DNA of 64,000 nt from Candidatus Villigracilis proximus (GCA_016715195.1 JADKBB010000007.1:62001-126000); one strand, 5' to 3'; counted from the first letter of the stretch, positions 1 through 8,872 are shown. Program-made: numbers and translations. The notes: generated by a model from the sequence alone, not told the origin.

Positions 1-187
1 TCACTGCGAAACCGATCAACCCAAGGTCAAAGGGACGGCCGCTCAGACGGTACGCCAGCAAAGGCAGCGCTGTATTTTGCATGGATGTGCCGATCAGCGA
101 AAATAAATGTCCCACCAAAAAAATAGCGAAGTCACGCGAGGCGAATGCAGGAAAGCGTTGTGCGAGAAGAGTGCGAATTTTGCTCAT
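1..187 (-). CDS. MFS transporter, N-terminal part (runs off the window)
   Basis: The reading frame opens at an ATG on the minus strand (bases 185-187) and continues past the window edge, so only about 62 residues are visible. They hold a short basic N-terminus (MSKIRTLLAQRFPAFASRDF), then a hydrophobic helix with FLVGHLFSLIG, then NTALPLLAYRL and RPFDLGLIGF. This layout of helix 1, polar TALPLL stretch and start of helix 2 is typical of the MFS_3/EntS-like exporter group of the major facilitator superfamily. Substrate cannot be told. Assignment rests on the first helix only. Confidence 0.6.
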   Translation of the reverse strand, partial: MSKIRTLLAQRFPAFASRDFAIFLVGHLFSLIGTSMQNTALPLLAYRLSGRPFDLGLIGFAV

Positions 188-305
188 TACACCTGTAACA
201 AAAGAGATAGTAATTGATCCTTCGACGATGAATCTTCGACAACGAATCTAACTGCGCTCAGGATGACTAAATATTGATCTTCAACTGTGTTGTGAATACT
301 GTAAA
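188..305. repeat. Intergenic spacer with an imperfect 14-base tandem repeat
   Basis: Between the MFS start and the epimerase stop there is no gene. Around 221-252 the unit TTCGACGATGAATC is followed by TTCGACAACGAATC, a 14-base (2 x 7) imperfect duplication. It fits the heptamer-type arrays seen elsewhere in the window. Confidence 0.4.
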
Positions 306-1229
306 CTATTTAAATCTAGGGTCGCGTTGAAGTGTTAACCGCAGCCCCTCTTCCAATTTGATCGAAGGTTGGAATCGTAGTTTTTCTTTTGCAAGATTTA
401 AATCTGCTCGCATACGGGAGACTCCGCCTGAGGTTTGCGAGTTGTAGACTACATTGGCTTTGCTGTAGGTCACGTCCAATACAACACGCACAAGCTCGCG
501 GATGGGAGTCTCGATGCCTGAGCCGACATTGATCACCAGATTATTGATATTCGGCGCAGTGGATGCAGCCACCATGGCGCTGACAACATCGTCCACATAG
601 ATGTAATCGCGGGTCTGGCTGCCATCGCCGTGTGCGACCAATGTCCCGCCGCGCAGGGCTTGACGTAAATAATGCGGCACAACGGGTGGGTGAGAGGGCG
701 GCAAATGTTGACCCGGGCCATAAGCGTTGAAGATTCTTAAGCTGACAGTTTCAATGCCCCACAATCCGCCAATCGTGCGGACGTAATACTCGGCTGCGAG
801 TTTGGAAACTGCATACGGTGAACGCGGATTTGGCGTGGCAGACTCTGTCAGTGTAGAATCTCCCAAGTCGCCGTATACAGCTCCGGACGACGCCAGTACG
901 ACCCGTTTGACTCCCACATCCCGAATGGCTTCCATCAGTGCTACAGTCCCGCCTACATTGACCGCATTATAGTCGCGCGGATAGAGAACCGATTCTTGAA
1001 CTGAAACACGCGCCGCGAGATGATAGACCACGTCCACATCTTGAAGCAGAGTCCACAACTTGGGGCGGTCGTTCACATCTCCGCGCGTAAAGTGGACATC
1101 GGGTACAAGCGCTTGAGGATCGCCAGTGGATAGATCATCGAGAGCGCGCACCTGATGTCCTTCACGGGCGAGATGATTTGCAAGAGAAGAGCCGAGGAAT
1201 CCCGCGGCTCCAGTGATTAAAAAGTTCAT
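306..1229 (-). CDS. NAD-dependent epimerase/dehydratase (UDP-glucose 4-epimerase-like)
   Basis: An extended short-chain dehydrogenase of about 307 residues acting on a nucleotide sugar, probably for cell-surface glycan synthesis. The N-terminal Rossmann motif is TGAAGFLGS, followed by DDLSTG and the GD near residue 50 that contacts the adenine. The catalytic tyrosine and lysine are in SPYAVSKLAAE, with the serine in VLASSGAVYG. RIFNAYGPGQ and DYIYVDD are typical of UDP-sugar 4-epimerases and UDP-glucuronate-type enzymes. I start at the ATG at 1229 because the motif follows directly and a TATAAT box lies 9 bases upstream; a longer frame adds 18 unlikely residues. Exact substrate is not resolvable. 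Confidence 0.88.
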   Translation of the reverse strand: MNFLITGAAGFLGSSLANHLAREGHQVRALDDLSTGDPQALVPDVHFTRGDVNDRPKLWTLLQDVDVVYHLAARVSVQESVLYPRDYNAVNVGGTVALMEAIRDVGVKRVVLASSGAVYGDLGDSTLTESATPNPRSPYAVSKLAAEYYVRTIGGLWGIETVSLRIFNAYGPGQHLPPSHPPVVPHYLRQALRGGTLVAHGDGSQTRDYIYVDDVVSAMVAASTAPNINNLVINVGSGIETPIRELVRVVLDVTYSKANVVYNSQTSGGVSRMRADLNLAKEKLRFQPSIKLEEGLRLTLQRDPRFK

Positions 1230-1238
1230 AGGCAAAAG

Positions 1239-1244
1239 ATTATA
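1239..1244 (-). promoter_or_regulatory. -10 box of the epimerase gene
   Basis: TATAAT on the minus strand, nine bases before the start codon at 1229. There is no Shine-Dalgarno sequence between them, so the mRNA is probably leaderless or nearly so. No clear -35 is seen. Confidence 0.5.
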
Positions 1245-1270
1245 CCCGTAATATTGGTACCGGCTTTTGA

Positions 1271-1299
1271 TTGACTCGTGCAAGGTAGTGTGTTATTTT
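1271..1299 (+). promoter_or_regulatory. Candidate promoter of the cold-shock gene
   Basis: TTGACT at 1271-1276 and TATTTT at 1294-1299 are separated by 17 bases, a good housekeeping-sigma arrangement. Transcription would start near 1306, leaving a leader of about 135 bases before the cold-shock start codon. That leader contains a terminator-like hairpin. Confidence 0.5.
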
Positions 1300-1344
1300 A
1301 TATACAGTAGTAAACGGTAGGTTACGTTGGTTTGAAGAACAGCC

Positions 1345-1377
1345 ACAGCTCACAGTTTCTGTGAGCTGTTTTGTTTT
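1345..1377 (+). promoter_or_regulatory. Terminator-like hairpin in the cold-shock mRNA leader (possible attenuator)
   Basis: ACAGCTCACAG at 1345-1355 and its exact complement CTGTGAGCTGT at 1359-1369 form an 11-bp stem with a 3-base loop, followed by TTTGTTTT. It lies between the promoter and the start codon of the cold-shock gene, and the neighbour on the left is transcribed away from it, so it is not the end of an annotated gene. Premature termination relieved in the cold is the natural hypothesis. Confidence 0.55.
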
Positions 1378-1440
1378 GACCTCCGATGGAACAAACAGAT
1401 TTACCCAATTCTTTTTTTCAATTGCCAAAGGAGGCAAAAA

Positions 1441-1652
1441 TGTCTGATCGTATCATTGGTACAGTAAAGTGGTTCAACGGTGACAAGGGCTTCGGTTTCA
1501 TCGAGCGCGAAGGCGGAGCGGATGTATTCGTCCATTTCTCTGCCATTCAGGGTGACGGTTTCCGTAACCTGACTGAAGGCCAGAAAGTTGAATTCGTTGT
1601 TGAAAAAGGACCCAAGGGTCCTCAGGCAACGAACGTCACCGTTCTTAGCTAA
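1441..1652 (+). CDS. csp: Cold-shock protein (CspA family)
   Basis: A 70-residue single OB-fold RNA/DNA chaperone of the usual family length. The RNP1-like motif KGFGFIE and the RNP2-like motif VFVHFS are intact, after the opening GTVKWFNGDKG. The start at 1441 is supported by a strong AAAGGAGG ribosome-binding site ending a few bases upstream; the frame is open further upstream but those residues are not family-like. It is a single-gene unit with its own leader hairpin and a strong terminator right after the stop. Expected role: keeping mRNA unstructured, mainly at low temperature or during rapid growth. Confidence 0.96.
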
Positions 1653-1662
1653 TCGCAATAAT

Positions 1663-1695
1663 AAAAAGCCTGACGCGAAAGCGTCAGGCTTTTTT
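1663..1695 (+). terminator. Rho-independent terminator after csp
   Basis: A 14-bp perfect stem (1663-1676 with 1681-1694) closed by a GAAA tetraloop, with an A-run on one side and a T-run on the other. It can act in both directions, serving csp and the convergent peptidase gene. Confidence 0.92.
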
Positions 1696-1715
1696 GATTC
1701 TTGGGGGAGAATAGC

Positions 1716-2312
1716 TTATTGTGCTGCTGAGAATACCAACTTTCCATTTTTAGAGCGCCTATGCATACACTCGCCCCAAATTTCCTGTGGATAGATAATG
1801 GCGTTCGTTCCGGGGAGTTGTTCAATGGATAAGCCGGTATTCAAGTCGATGCCAACTTGTTGATAGGCTTTATAGATCAGTTGACTGCAATAAAAAGTCT
1901 CTTCGGTTTCGGCGTTGAGGAAGTTTAGGTTGTAAGGTTTTCCAACTTGTGCGAGACAATACTTTGCCACCGTGGCGCGCATTTGGAATTCCTCTTCTTC
2001 TGAATATCCCTGACCATCCAATGGGGAGGCGATGCCGTAGAAGGTATCAAACAACAATCCGCGCTGACGTGCCATGCGTTCGGTATCCCAGTTTGATGAT
2101 GGAATGTCAAACGTGATCACGCCGCGTGACCCGGCTTCGATGCACCGTCCACCGGGACCGAGATACATGACCACATGGTCCACGTCACCGGGCACGAGCC
2201 GCCCCACCAGACGCCAAAATTCACCCGGCAGAATATCGGGTTTGCCGTTCATCGTGCAGATAATGTCGCCGGTTTGGATGGCGAGGCCTTCAATTTCAAA
2301 TGTATGTATCAT
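1716..2312 (-). CDS. YiiX-like permuted papain-fold cysteine peptidase/amidase
   Basis: About 198 residues resembling the YiiX/YebB family of circularly permuted NlpC/P60-type enzymes. The expected order is seen: GDIIC near the start, the histidine in VDHVVMYLGPGG, then the nucleophilic cysteine in ETFYCSQLIYKAY followed by the glycine/proline-rich end. No signal peptide is seen from this start, so it may be cytoplasmic. An upstream in-frame ATG at 2330 lies inside a TATAAT box (2329-2334 on the minus strand), so I prefer 2312. Substrate is unknown: peptidoglycan peptides or lipid-linked amides are possible for this fold. Confidence 0.72.
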   Translation of the reverse strand: MIHTFEIEGLAIQTGDIICTMNGKPDILPGEFWRLVGRLVPGDVDHVVMYLGPGGRCIEAGSRGVITFDIPSSNWDTERMARQRGLLFDTFYGIASPLDGQGYSEEEEFQMRATVAKYCLAQVGKPYNLNFLNAETEETFYCSQLIYKAYQQVGIDLNTGLSIEQLPGTNAIIYPQEIWGECMHRRSKNGKLVFSAAQ

Positions 2313-2429
2313 AGTATTTACCGTAATCATTATACGGGAAATTATCCTAAATGTTTCAAAAAAATTCTTCCTAAAATGGAGCTTCAAGCCATCAGCGAGC
2401 TGATGGACTCCATAGTCGCGAACTACTGA

Positions 2430-4424
2430 TTATGGCGAAATTTCCACTTGATACGATGATGGAATGGTCGTGTAGCGTGTCTGCCCGATGACAAAAACCA
2501 CCAAACGGTTAAGATTACTGAAGTCAACTTCGAATTTTCCCGTACCTTTTTTGATATCGAGATCATGCACCACAATTGTGCCATCCTTGTTTTGCTCCAC
2601 GGCGCGCACGCTCCATATTTGCGGAACACGATTGTGAATGCGGATAAATCCACTGGAAGCCCAATCCTTATCGCCTGCTTCTGCGTTATCGCTCCAGCCG
2701 GTTTCAGGGATGGCGAGATCGTCCACGGCGAAACCGGCATGATTTACTGAGCGGTTATTTTGCATGGCAAAGCGCAGCAGGATTTGTCTGCCCGCGTAGG
2801 CATTCAGATTCGCTGTTTCCTGAATCCACACGGCTTCATTTTTTCCGCCGCTGATGCCCGAAAACCCGTGACCGAGATTCTGTCCGTTGGGATCTGTCTC
2901 CCGGCTGGATGTGGCAGGCACGAGCGTCCAGTGAATTCCGTTGTCAGTTGAGACCAGCAGATACGCATAATCCCAATCCTCTTCAATGTCATACCAGGCC
3001 CAGTATTTTAAAGTAGCGGTCAGTGAATGCGTCAAATCCACTTTGCGGGTGAGCGTTGCAAAACTTGAATCGTTGCGGTTCGACCACCAAAAACGATCAC
3101 CGCTGTGCGCATCCGTTGGAAGCAATTTGACTCGTTGATCGCCGCTGAAATTAAGGGTTGCGTTGCCTTCGCCCGCAAACGAAAGTATGTCCACGCCGCC
3201 GTATTGTTCCACTGTGCCTTGATAGATCACAGGGAATGACTCGGCTTCATAAGCGGGAACAATATTTGGCAAGGTTGGAATCTTATAAGCCAATTGACCG
3301 TTTTGAAATGTGGGGTTATTAAAGAATGCTGCGCTGACCGCGTCCGTATAAAAGGCATCCGCGCCGCGTTTTGAATTAAATTTTTCGAGAGTCTGCTCTA
3401 TGCTCTCTGCTCCATTGGTTGGGCTGGCTGCCAGTGACTTTATAAAATCCTCGCCCAATTGCTCGTACATATATTCAAGATATAAATAGGTCTGCCCATA
3501 ATCTGCAGAGCTTTTATCCCATTGCCATAAGGATTGATCGGGTTGAACAAGATATTCATTCAGCCAGTTATCGCCCCGCATTCCTGCGACTTGCTGTGCG
3601 AGCATACTGAAACCTTCATTAAGCCAGCCTTCTTCATCAGAGTCCACATTGACTTGGATCATGTGCTGAAATTCATGCGCGAGGACTTCCTTGTAATACT
3701 CGCTCCCAATGCCCGAGGACCATGAATTGGACATAAAGAAATATTGCCCCTGATTGGAATGCGGTTCGACCGCCGCCGGAAGCTGATCTGCCTCACTGAA
3801 ATATCCGCCCACCTGACCGATCCCGTCCGAATGGATCACGAACAAACGCACGTCTCCATCCAGCCCGAGGGATTCCTCACTCCCGAAAACAGTCCGCACC
3901 CGTTGATAAGATTCATCAAAACTTTTTCCAGCGGCTGTCCAATCTTCTAAAACGGCATCCTGATTAAAAGCATTGAGCGCCTTACTGTTTACATCCTGCC
4001 AGAAATATGCATGTTCTGAAATAAGCATCAACTTTGCAGTGATGAGACTATATTCATGGGTTGAGTTGTTATAGATCCAGAATGTGCGTGTTTCACCCGC
4101 TTGATAAATTCTGATCGGCTGAGATGGAGCAGCAGGGATTGTTGCCGGATTCAAATTTTCGATGGAGACAGCAAGTGCTATCCTGTCCGCTGGGATTGGC
4201 TTTCTTGTTGAGAGGGATCTGTATAAACTCTTATCTGCCGATAAAACCGGTTCACCGGAAACGGAGATAAATCCCGGCTCGGAAGCAGTTGTCACATTTT
4301 CCATTGCAGGTGCCGCTGGGGCCTCTGTGGCTGCTGGAGCTTCTGTGGCAACGGGCGCGCCGCCGCCGCAGGCTGAAATGATCAATCCCATTAATAGGAG
4401 TATGAAGAAAGATTTTCGAGACAT
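2430..4424 (-). CDS. Secreted lipoprotein metalloprotease, immune-inhibitor-A (M6)-like
   Basis: A 664-residue exported protein. The N-terminus is a lipoprotein signal with lipobox ISAC (Cys19), followed by a low-complexity ATEAPA linker. The zinc motif HEFQH is at residues 250-254, with the third ligand probably the glutamate of GWLNEGFSML downstream. The C-terminal third (about 420-590) has the WYDIEEDWDYAYLLVS type of MAM-like beta-sandwich found in M6 immune-inhibitor-A peptidases, including AVDDLAIPETG. It probably degrades extracellular protein. The same ATEAP linker style recurs in the anti-sigma factor at 15620-16306. Confidence 0.82.
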   Translation of the reverse strand: MSRKSFFILLLMGLIISACGGGAPVATEAPAATEAPAAPAMENVTTASEPGFISVSGEPVLSADKSLYRSLSTRKPIPADRIALAVSIENLNPATIPAAPSQPIRIYQAGETRTFWIYNNSTHEYSLITAKLMLISEHAYFWQDVNSKALNAFNQDAVLEDWTAAGKSFDESYQRVRTVFGSEESLGLDGDVRLFVIHSDGIGQVGGYFSEADQLPAAVEPHSNQGQYFFMSNSWSSGIGSEYYKEVLAHEFQHMIQVNVDSDEEGWLNEGFSMLAQQVAGMRGDNWLNEYLVQPDQSLWQWDKSSADYGQTYLYLEYMYEQLGEDFIKSLAASPTNGAESIEQTLEKFNSKRGADAFYTDAVSAAFFNNPTFQNGQLAYKIPTLPNIVPAYEAESFPVIYQGTVEQYGGVDILSFAGEGNATLNFSGDQRVKLLPTDAHSGDRFWWSNRNDSSFATLTRKVDLTHSLTATLKYWAWYDIEEDWDYAYLLVSTDNGIHWTLVPATSSRETDPNGQNLGHGFSGISGGKNEAVWIQETANLNAYAGRQILLRFAMQNNRSVNHAGFAVDDLAIPETGWSDNAEAGDKDWASSGFIRIHNRVPQIWSVRAVEQNKDGTIVVHDLDIKKGTGKFEVDFSNLNRLVVFVIGQTRYTTIPSSYQVEISP

Positions 4425-4512
4425 AAAAGATTCCTTTTAGGGAAACAACCGCCCGCCAAATATGAATACGAAAATATATCACAAAGAATTGAAAAATAAT
4501 TTTAATGCGAAT

Positions 4513-4538
4513 CAAAAACCCGCCTCACTGAGACGGGT
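4513..4538 (-). terminator. Terminator of the DEAD-box helicase gene
   Basis: On the minus strand ACCCGTCTC pairs with GAGGCGGGT (one G-U pair) around a 3-base loop, followed by TTTTTGATT. It lies 34 bases past the helicase stop codon. Confidence 0.85.
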
Positions 4539-4571
4539 CTACTTTTTACATTTTACTTCTTACCGAACTTA

Positions 4572-5831
4572 TTACTTGCTCTTCCTCGGCGCTAACCGAT
4601 TCCTGCCATAACTCTTGGGCGTAGGAGCGGGGCGCGGTGGGCGGCGCGAGTCCTCACGGGGAGCGCCTCTTCCTCGGGCTTCACCAGCAACTTTCGGTGG
4701 GGCGGCTGCGGTGTAGTCGAATCCTTCGAGAGTTTCACGTTTGAGCGGACTTCCCATAATGCGTTCAAGAATCCGGATCATGTCGTTATCTTCGCCTGTC
4801 ACCAAAGTGAACGCATCACCTGTGCGCTGTGCGCGGCCGGTGCGTCCGATGCGGTGAATGTATGCGTCAGCAGTGTCGGGCATGTCGTAATTGATAACGT
4901 GTGAAATGCTTTCCACATCCAAACCACGCGCGGCGATGTCAGTCGCGACCATGATCTGATGCGTGCCATTTTTAAAGCCCTTCAGCGCAGACTGGCGCTG
5001 TCCCTGCGAACGGTCGCCGTGCAAACTTGTTACTCTGTGTCCGGCACGTTCAATTTGCTGCGCCACTTTTTGCGCGCGATATTTTGTGCGGGCAAAGATC
5101 AACACAGAATCGGTATCTGTTTTTTTAAGCAAAGCCAATAACAATTGCGACTTCAAATGCGAAGGCACAGGATATAGCGCGTGTGTCACAGTGTGCGCGG
5201 GGCGGCTGATGCCCATCGCGATCTTCTGCGGATTCTTTAGTGTGCTGGTGGCAAGAAATTCAACTTCACCGGGGAACGTGGCCGAGAACAACATGGTTTG
5301 GCGCTGCACGGGCAAAGCCTTGATGATGCGTTTTACATCGGGCAGAAAACCCATGTCAAACATACGATCGGCTTCATCCAGCACAAGGGTTTCGATTTTT
5401 CCCAAACGGGCATGACCCTGATTGACAAGGTCGAGAAAACGGCCCGGGCAAACGATCAGGATTTCTGCACCGTCACGCAGTGCCTTGACTTGGGGCGCGG
5501 GTCCGACTCCGCCATAAATGGTTGCGCTGCGGAGTTTGGTCCCAGCTGAGAGAGCCTTCACAACATCGTGAATTTGCTCAGCCAACTCACGGGTCGGCGT
5601 AACGATCAACGCACGCGTTACATTGCGTGGGCCTTCGAAGAGCAGTCTGTGTAAGATGGGGAGGACGAATGCGGCGGTCTTGCCTGTGCCTGTTTGAGCG
5701 GTACCGATAATATCGCGTCCGCGCAGGGCGGCGGGGATGGCTGCTTCCTGAATGGGAGTTGCGGTTTCGTAACCCGCCTTTGTGATTCCCACCATGAGGC
5801 GAGGGTCGAGATTAAATTGTTCGAAGTTCAA
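4572..5831 (-). CDS. DEAD-box ATP-dependent RNA helicase (RhlE-like)
   Basis: 419 residues with the complete DEAD-box set: Q-motif region GYETATPIQEAAIP, Walker A AQTGTGKT (45-52), PTRELA, DEAD (152-155), SAT, the ARTKYRAQ region, DIAARGLD and HRIGRTGR. The C-terminus is a basic, Arg/Pro-rich tail of about 45 residues (RGAPREDSRRPPRPAP) typical of RhlE-type proteins that bind RNA non-specifically. Likely roles are ribosome assembly and RNA turnover. The start has an AAAGGAA ribosome-binding site. It has its own promoter about 135 bases upstream and its own terminator. Confidence 0.95.
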   Translation of the reverse strand: MNFEQFNLDPRLMVGITKAGYETATPIQEAAIPAALRGRDIIGTAQTGTGKTAAFVLPILHRLLFEGPRNVTRALIVTPTRELAEQIHDVVKALSAGTKLRSATIYGGVGPAPQVKALRDGAEILIVCPGRFLDLVNQGHARLGKIETLVLDEADRMFDMGFLPDVKRIIKALPVQRQTMLFSATFPGEVEFLATSTLKNPQKIAMGISRPAHTVTHALYPVPSHLKSQLLLALLKKTDTDSVLIFARTKYRAQKVAQQIERAGHRVTSLHGDRSQGQRQSALKGFKNGTHQIMVATDIAARGLDVESISHVINYDMPDTADAYIHRIGRTGRAQRTGDAFTLVTGEDNDMIRILERIMGSPLKRETLEGFDYTAAAPPKVAGEARGRGAPREDSRRPPRPAPTPKSYGRNRLAPRKSK

Positions 5832-5967
5832 AGTATTCCTTTTCTTCAGAAGTCTATCAATGTTGGGAAAATGAGCGAATGCTCAAATAAAAACAGCGCG
5901 GACTGCTGATCTAGTGAGTCAGCGGATTATTAGTAAATCAGGGACTCGATAATTTGGTTGTAGAAGG

Positions 5968-5973
5968 ATTATA
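5968..5973 (-). promoter_or_regulatory. Extended -10 promoter of the helicase gene
   Basis: On the minus strand CCGGCGTGCTATAAT ends in TGCTATAAT, an extended -10 element. The same 15 bases stand before the coiled-coil gene (30886-30900). The helicase leader would be about 130 bases. A TTGAAA lies 15 bases upstream of the box. Confidence 0.6.
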
Positions 5974-6025
5974 GCACGCCGGTTACGTTTTCAACGTGCC
6001 CAATACCGTCTTTGATGTAATATTG

Positions 6026-6922
6026 TTATGCCAGAAATAGAACAGCGACCCCAACAATTGCCAGCAGTGTGCCGGCAATTGCCTGCCAGCCGACCTTTTC
6101 CTTGAATACAAAATAACTGATTGGAAGCACGATCACCGGCGGCAGGGCCATTAATGTGCTGGCTACGCCGACCTCGGCATGTTGCACGGCCAGCAAGGAG
6201 GCCGTCACCCCGAGGACAGGCCCCACCAATGCGCCAATCGCAAGAAGTTTAATGGCTTGCGGCTGCCTGCGGACTTCTGTGATTGTGGAGCCGGCCTGTC
6301 CTTGCAGTATCGCCCAACTCCAGATGAAGATGGCCGCAGCAAGCATACGAATGGCATTGCCTTGAAAGGGTGAAAAATCGCCCATCATCCCCTGCTTTGA
6401 AAGAACAAATCCAACCGCCTGTCCAAGGCCGGCCAGCACACCGAAGATCACACCGCGGCGGGTATGTCCATGCGGGGTATCGGCTGGCTCTTCATGTGAC
6501 ATCACCACCCAGCCGATGCCGGTTAGAGCGATCACGACACCGGTAATCTGCAGAGGCGTAAGAGTCTCACCAAAGAATATCCATGCAATGAGTGAAGCGA
6601 AGATCGGCGCGAGGCTTAATAACAAACTGCCGAGTCTTGTCCCGACGGAAATGAGGGATTGAAAAAAGAAGGCATCGCCCAATGCAAGCCCGATGACTCC
6701 CGAAAGGCTCAGCCACATCCAGCGTGAGGAATCTGCTGAAAAGGGGATCGGCTCACGAAACAGAATGAGATTCAAGATCACGAGATAGGTCAGCGCGAAT
6801 ATGATTCGCAGGCGATTTGCATTTTGCGGGCCTACCATGCGCCCGGCCTTTGTAAAAATGATCGCTGTGATCGAAAAGAAAAAGGATGTTGCCAGCCCTG
6901 CAATTTCACCGATGAAGTTCAT
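6026..6922 (-). CDS. EamA/DMT-family transporter (second of a pair)
   Basis: 298 residues with about ten hydrophobic helices arranged as two EamA repeats; GLALGDAFFFQSL and the paired GIGWVV / VGVAVLFLA segments are typical. Drug/metabolite transporters of this type usually export small molecules across the inner membrane. The start codon lies inside the 3' end of the preceding EamA gene (17-base overlap) behind an AGGAGAAAC ribosome-binding site. It is the last gene of an overlapping five-gene operon, which suggests it exports a product made by the upstream enzymes. Substrate unproven. Confidence 0.9.
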   Translation of the reverse strand: MNFIGEIAGLATSFFFSITAIIFTKAGRMVGPQNANRLRIIFALTYLVILNLILFREPIPFSADSSRWMWLSLSGVIGLALGDAFFFQSLISVGTRLGSLLLSLAPIFASLIAWIFFGETLTPLQITGVVIALTGIGWVVMSHEEPADTPHGHTRRGVIFGVLAGLGQAVGFVLSKQGMMGDFSPFQGNAIRMLAAAIFIWSWAILQGQAGSTITEVRRQPQAIKLLAIGALVGPVLGVTASLLAVQHAEVGVASTLMALPPVIVLPISYFVFKEKVGWQAIAGTLLAIVGVAVLFLA

Positions 6923-7820
6923 GTTTCTCCTGAAAGATCAAATGCCGGGTTGGCTGCTGTTTTCTTTTCTTAACTCGGCCCTGGTTAATAAGATGACGGC
7001 CACCGAGAATGAATCCGCCGCCGACCATCACAATGGGAAGTAGTTTCTCTCCAAAGAGCCAGGCCGCAAGCAAAACAGTGACAATTGGTTCCAATGTTGA
7101 TAGCATTGCAGCGTTGGTGGGACCGATAATTTCAAGCCCGGCCAAAAAAGTGACCACTGGAATAATGGTCGAGAGGATAATGATTCCAAGCATGGCAAGC
7201 CAGCCTGAATTACTGGCAGGGAAGTGTGCGCCATTGGTGAAGGCCAACATGCCAAACACAACTCCGGCGGATGCAAAAATTACAGTTGATGATTGCACCG
7301 CTGAGACATGTTTCATCACGTTTGTGCCGACGATAATGTAGATCGAGTAGATCAGCGCGGCGGTGATCGCCATGAGTGCGCCGATGAGTTGTCCGCCGTT
7401 GGGGTCGACGGTGAGGGCGGAGCCAATCAGTGCGAGGATCAACGCGATAACTTTGACCACGCTCACTTTTTCGCGCAGAATAAATATGGAAAGGATAAAG
7501 ACAAACATCGGGTAAAGATACAAAAGCAGCGCCACCAATCCAGCGGATGCGTATTTGATGGCGGTCATATACAGGAAGGATTGACCTACGTATCCCAGCG
7601 CACCCATGCCGATCAGTTGGGCGAGAATCTTTCCGCGGGGAAAATGCTCCTTGCGCAGAATCAGGATGACGGTCATGAAAGATGCGGAGATGCTGAAGCG
7701 CAGGAAAAGCACCGTGAAGGTGTCCATCCCATCGGCGTAGACATAATGTCCGAAGATGGCGAGTGTCCCAAATGATGCAGCAGAGATGGCAATGAGGAGG
7801 ATGCCGAAGAGTCGTTTCAT
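6906..7820 (-). CDS. EamA/DMT-family transporter (first of a pair)
   Basis: 304 residues, about ten membrane helices, two EamA domains (roughly 8-138 and 150-285), ending in a basic tail. It shares the fold of the next gene but the two are clearly divergent in sequence, so they may form a heteromeric or two-substrate exporter pair. Its start overlaps the glycosyltransferase stop as ATGA (7817-7820), indicating translational coupling. Placement behind glycosyltransferase and pterin-type genes points to export of a small glycosylated metabolite; this is inference from context. Confidence 0.9.
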   Translation of the reverse strand: MKRLFGILLIAISAASFGTLAIFGHYVYADGMDTFTVLFLRFSISASFMTVILILRKEHFPRGKILAQLIGMGALGYVGQSFLYMTAIKYASAGLVALLLYLYPMFVFILSIFILREKVSVVKVIALILALIGSALTVDPNGGQLIGALMAITAALIYSIYIIVGTNVMKHVSAVQSSTVIFASAGVVFGMLAFTNGAHFPASNSGWLAMLGIIILSTIIPVVTFLAGLEIIGPTNAAMLSTLEPIVTVLLAAWLFGEKLLPIVMVGGGFILGGRHLINQGRVKKRKQQPTRHLIFQEKHELHR

Positions 7821-8863
7821 ATTTGGGATTGCAAAAAAGCGCGGATTTGAGCAGCCGTTTCATTCCATGAAGGCTGTTGAAGATATCGCTGGCGCGCGTT
7901 GAGTGAAAGTTGGGTGAGCAGCTCACGGTTGGATGCAAGCGTTGAGATGTGTGCGGCAAGTGCGTTTGAGTCGTTGGGCTCGATCAGATAACCGGTTTTT
8001 CCGTGCTCAATAATTTCACCCGCTGCGCCGGCAGTTGTGCCGATGGCGGGCAGACCAAAGGACATGCCTTCAAGGTAGACAATGCCAAAGCCTTCGTAAC
8101 TTGATGGGACGATGAGTACGTGAGCGTGTTTGAGTTTTTCAACGAGCGGTTCGTTGTTGAGGGAGTCGTGAAATGTGACGATGGACGATAGACCGTTGAC
8201 CGTGACAAACTCTTGCATTTGTTTCGCGTATGCTGAGTCTGTGGTCAATGAGCCGATCACATCCACTTTGACTTTTGACCTTTGACTTTCGACCGCACTT
8301 AAAAGCGTATGCAATCCTTTTCTTTCCATTACGTTCCCAAGAAATACAATATGCAATGGATCTTGTGATGCGCGTGTTTTTATTTCTTCTTCTGAAATTG
8401 TATCGCCAAATCTGTCGGTGGGTGGATAAGCCACAACATCTGGCTTGCTGTTTCCTATTAACTTATTTACTACGCCTCTTGTCGTTTGCGAGTTGAAGAT
8501 AAATCCATCTACACTTTGCAGGTACTTTTTTTCAGGGATTTGGTAAAAACTGTTTTGCCATTGCGGACGTAGCTCAGAACTTCGCAGATGATGCACAAGT
8601 GAAATAATAGGGTAGGGATGTTTTCCGAGATTTGCGGCAATCAGCGAAGGATGATTTAGTTCATCTTGAATCAAAATATCAAAGATTGGCAGGAGTTTGA
8701 AAGAGAAATTATCTGTTAGATGCGACGCGTAATTTCGCCACGACAAAGAAATAATTTCAACAGTATCTCCCTGTGCGCGTAAATATTCAACCAGTTTGCG
8801 GTCGTACATGTATCCGCCGCTGAGAGTGTCGAGGGAGCCGTAGATGATGAGTCCGATTTTCAT
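7817..8863 (-). CDS. Glycosyltransferase family 4
   Basis: 348 residues with a two-Rossmann GT-B fold. The C-terminal donor site motif EGFGIVYLEGMSFGLPAIGT carries the EX7E pattern of GT4 retaining enzymes, and HIVFLGNVMERKGLHTLL marks the start of the second domain. It probably transfers a sugar from a nucleotide sugar to the product of the upstream enzymes. It is coupled to the EamA gene (ATGA) and lies 47 bases behind the ComB/PTPS fusion. A heptamer array (8266-8293) encodes VESQRSKVKV in a surface loop. There is no clear ribosome-binding site; the intergenic space is a 9-base tandem repeat. Confidence 0.9.
   Translation of the reverse strand: MKIGLIIYGSLDTLSGGYMYDRKLVEYLRAQGDTVEIISLSWRNYASHLTDNFSFKLLPIFDILIQDELNHPSLIAANLGKHPYPIISLVHHLRSSELRPQWQNSFYQIPEKKYLQSVDGFIFNSQTTRGVVNKLIGNSKPDVVAYPPTDRFGDTISEEEIKTRASQDPLHIVFLGNVMERKGLHTLLSAVESQRSKVKVDVIGSLTTDSAYAKQMQEFVTVNGLSSIVTFHDSLNNEPLVEKLKHAHVLIVPSSYEGFGIVYLEGMSFGLPAIGTTAGAAGEIIEHGKTGYLIEPNDSNALAAHISTLASNRELLTQLSLNARQRYLQQPSWNETAAQIRAFLQSQI
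8266..8293. repeat. Four 7-base units (CTTTGAC type) inside the glycosyltransferase gene
   Basis: CTTTGAC, TTTTGAC, CTTTGAC, TTTCGAC follow each other without gaps within the coding sequence and keep the frame open. The same unit family occurs at 58969-58996. Confidence 0.75.
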
Positions 8864-8872
8864 GGAGGGGAA

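Noticed and set aside
306..1283. Longer epimerase start at 1283
   Set aside because: The extra 18 residues are not family-like and span the TATAAT box.
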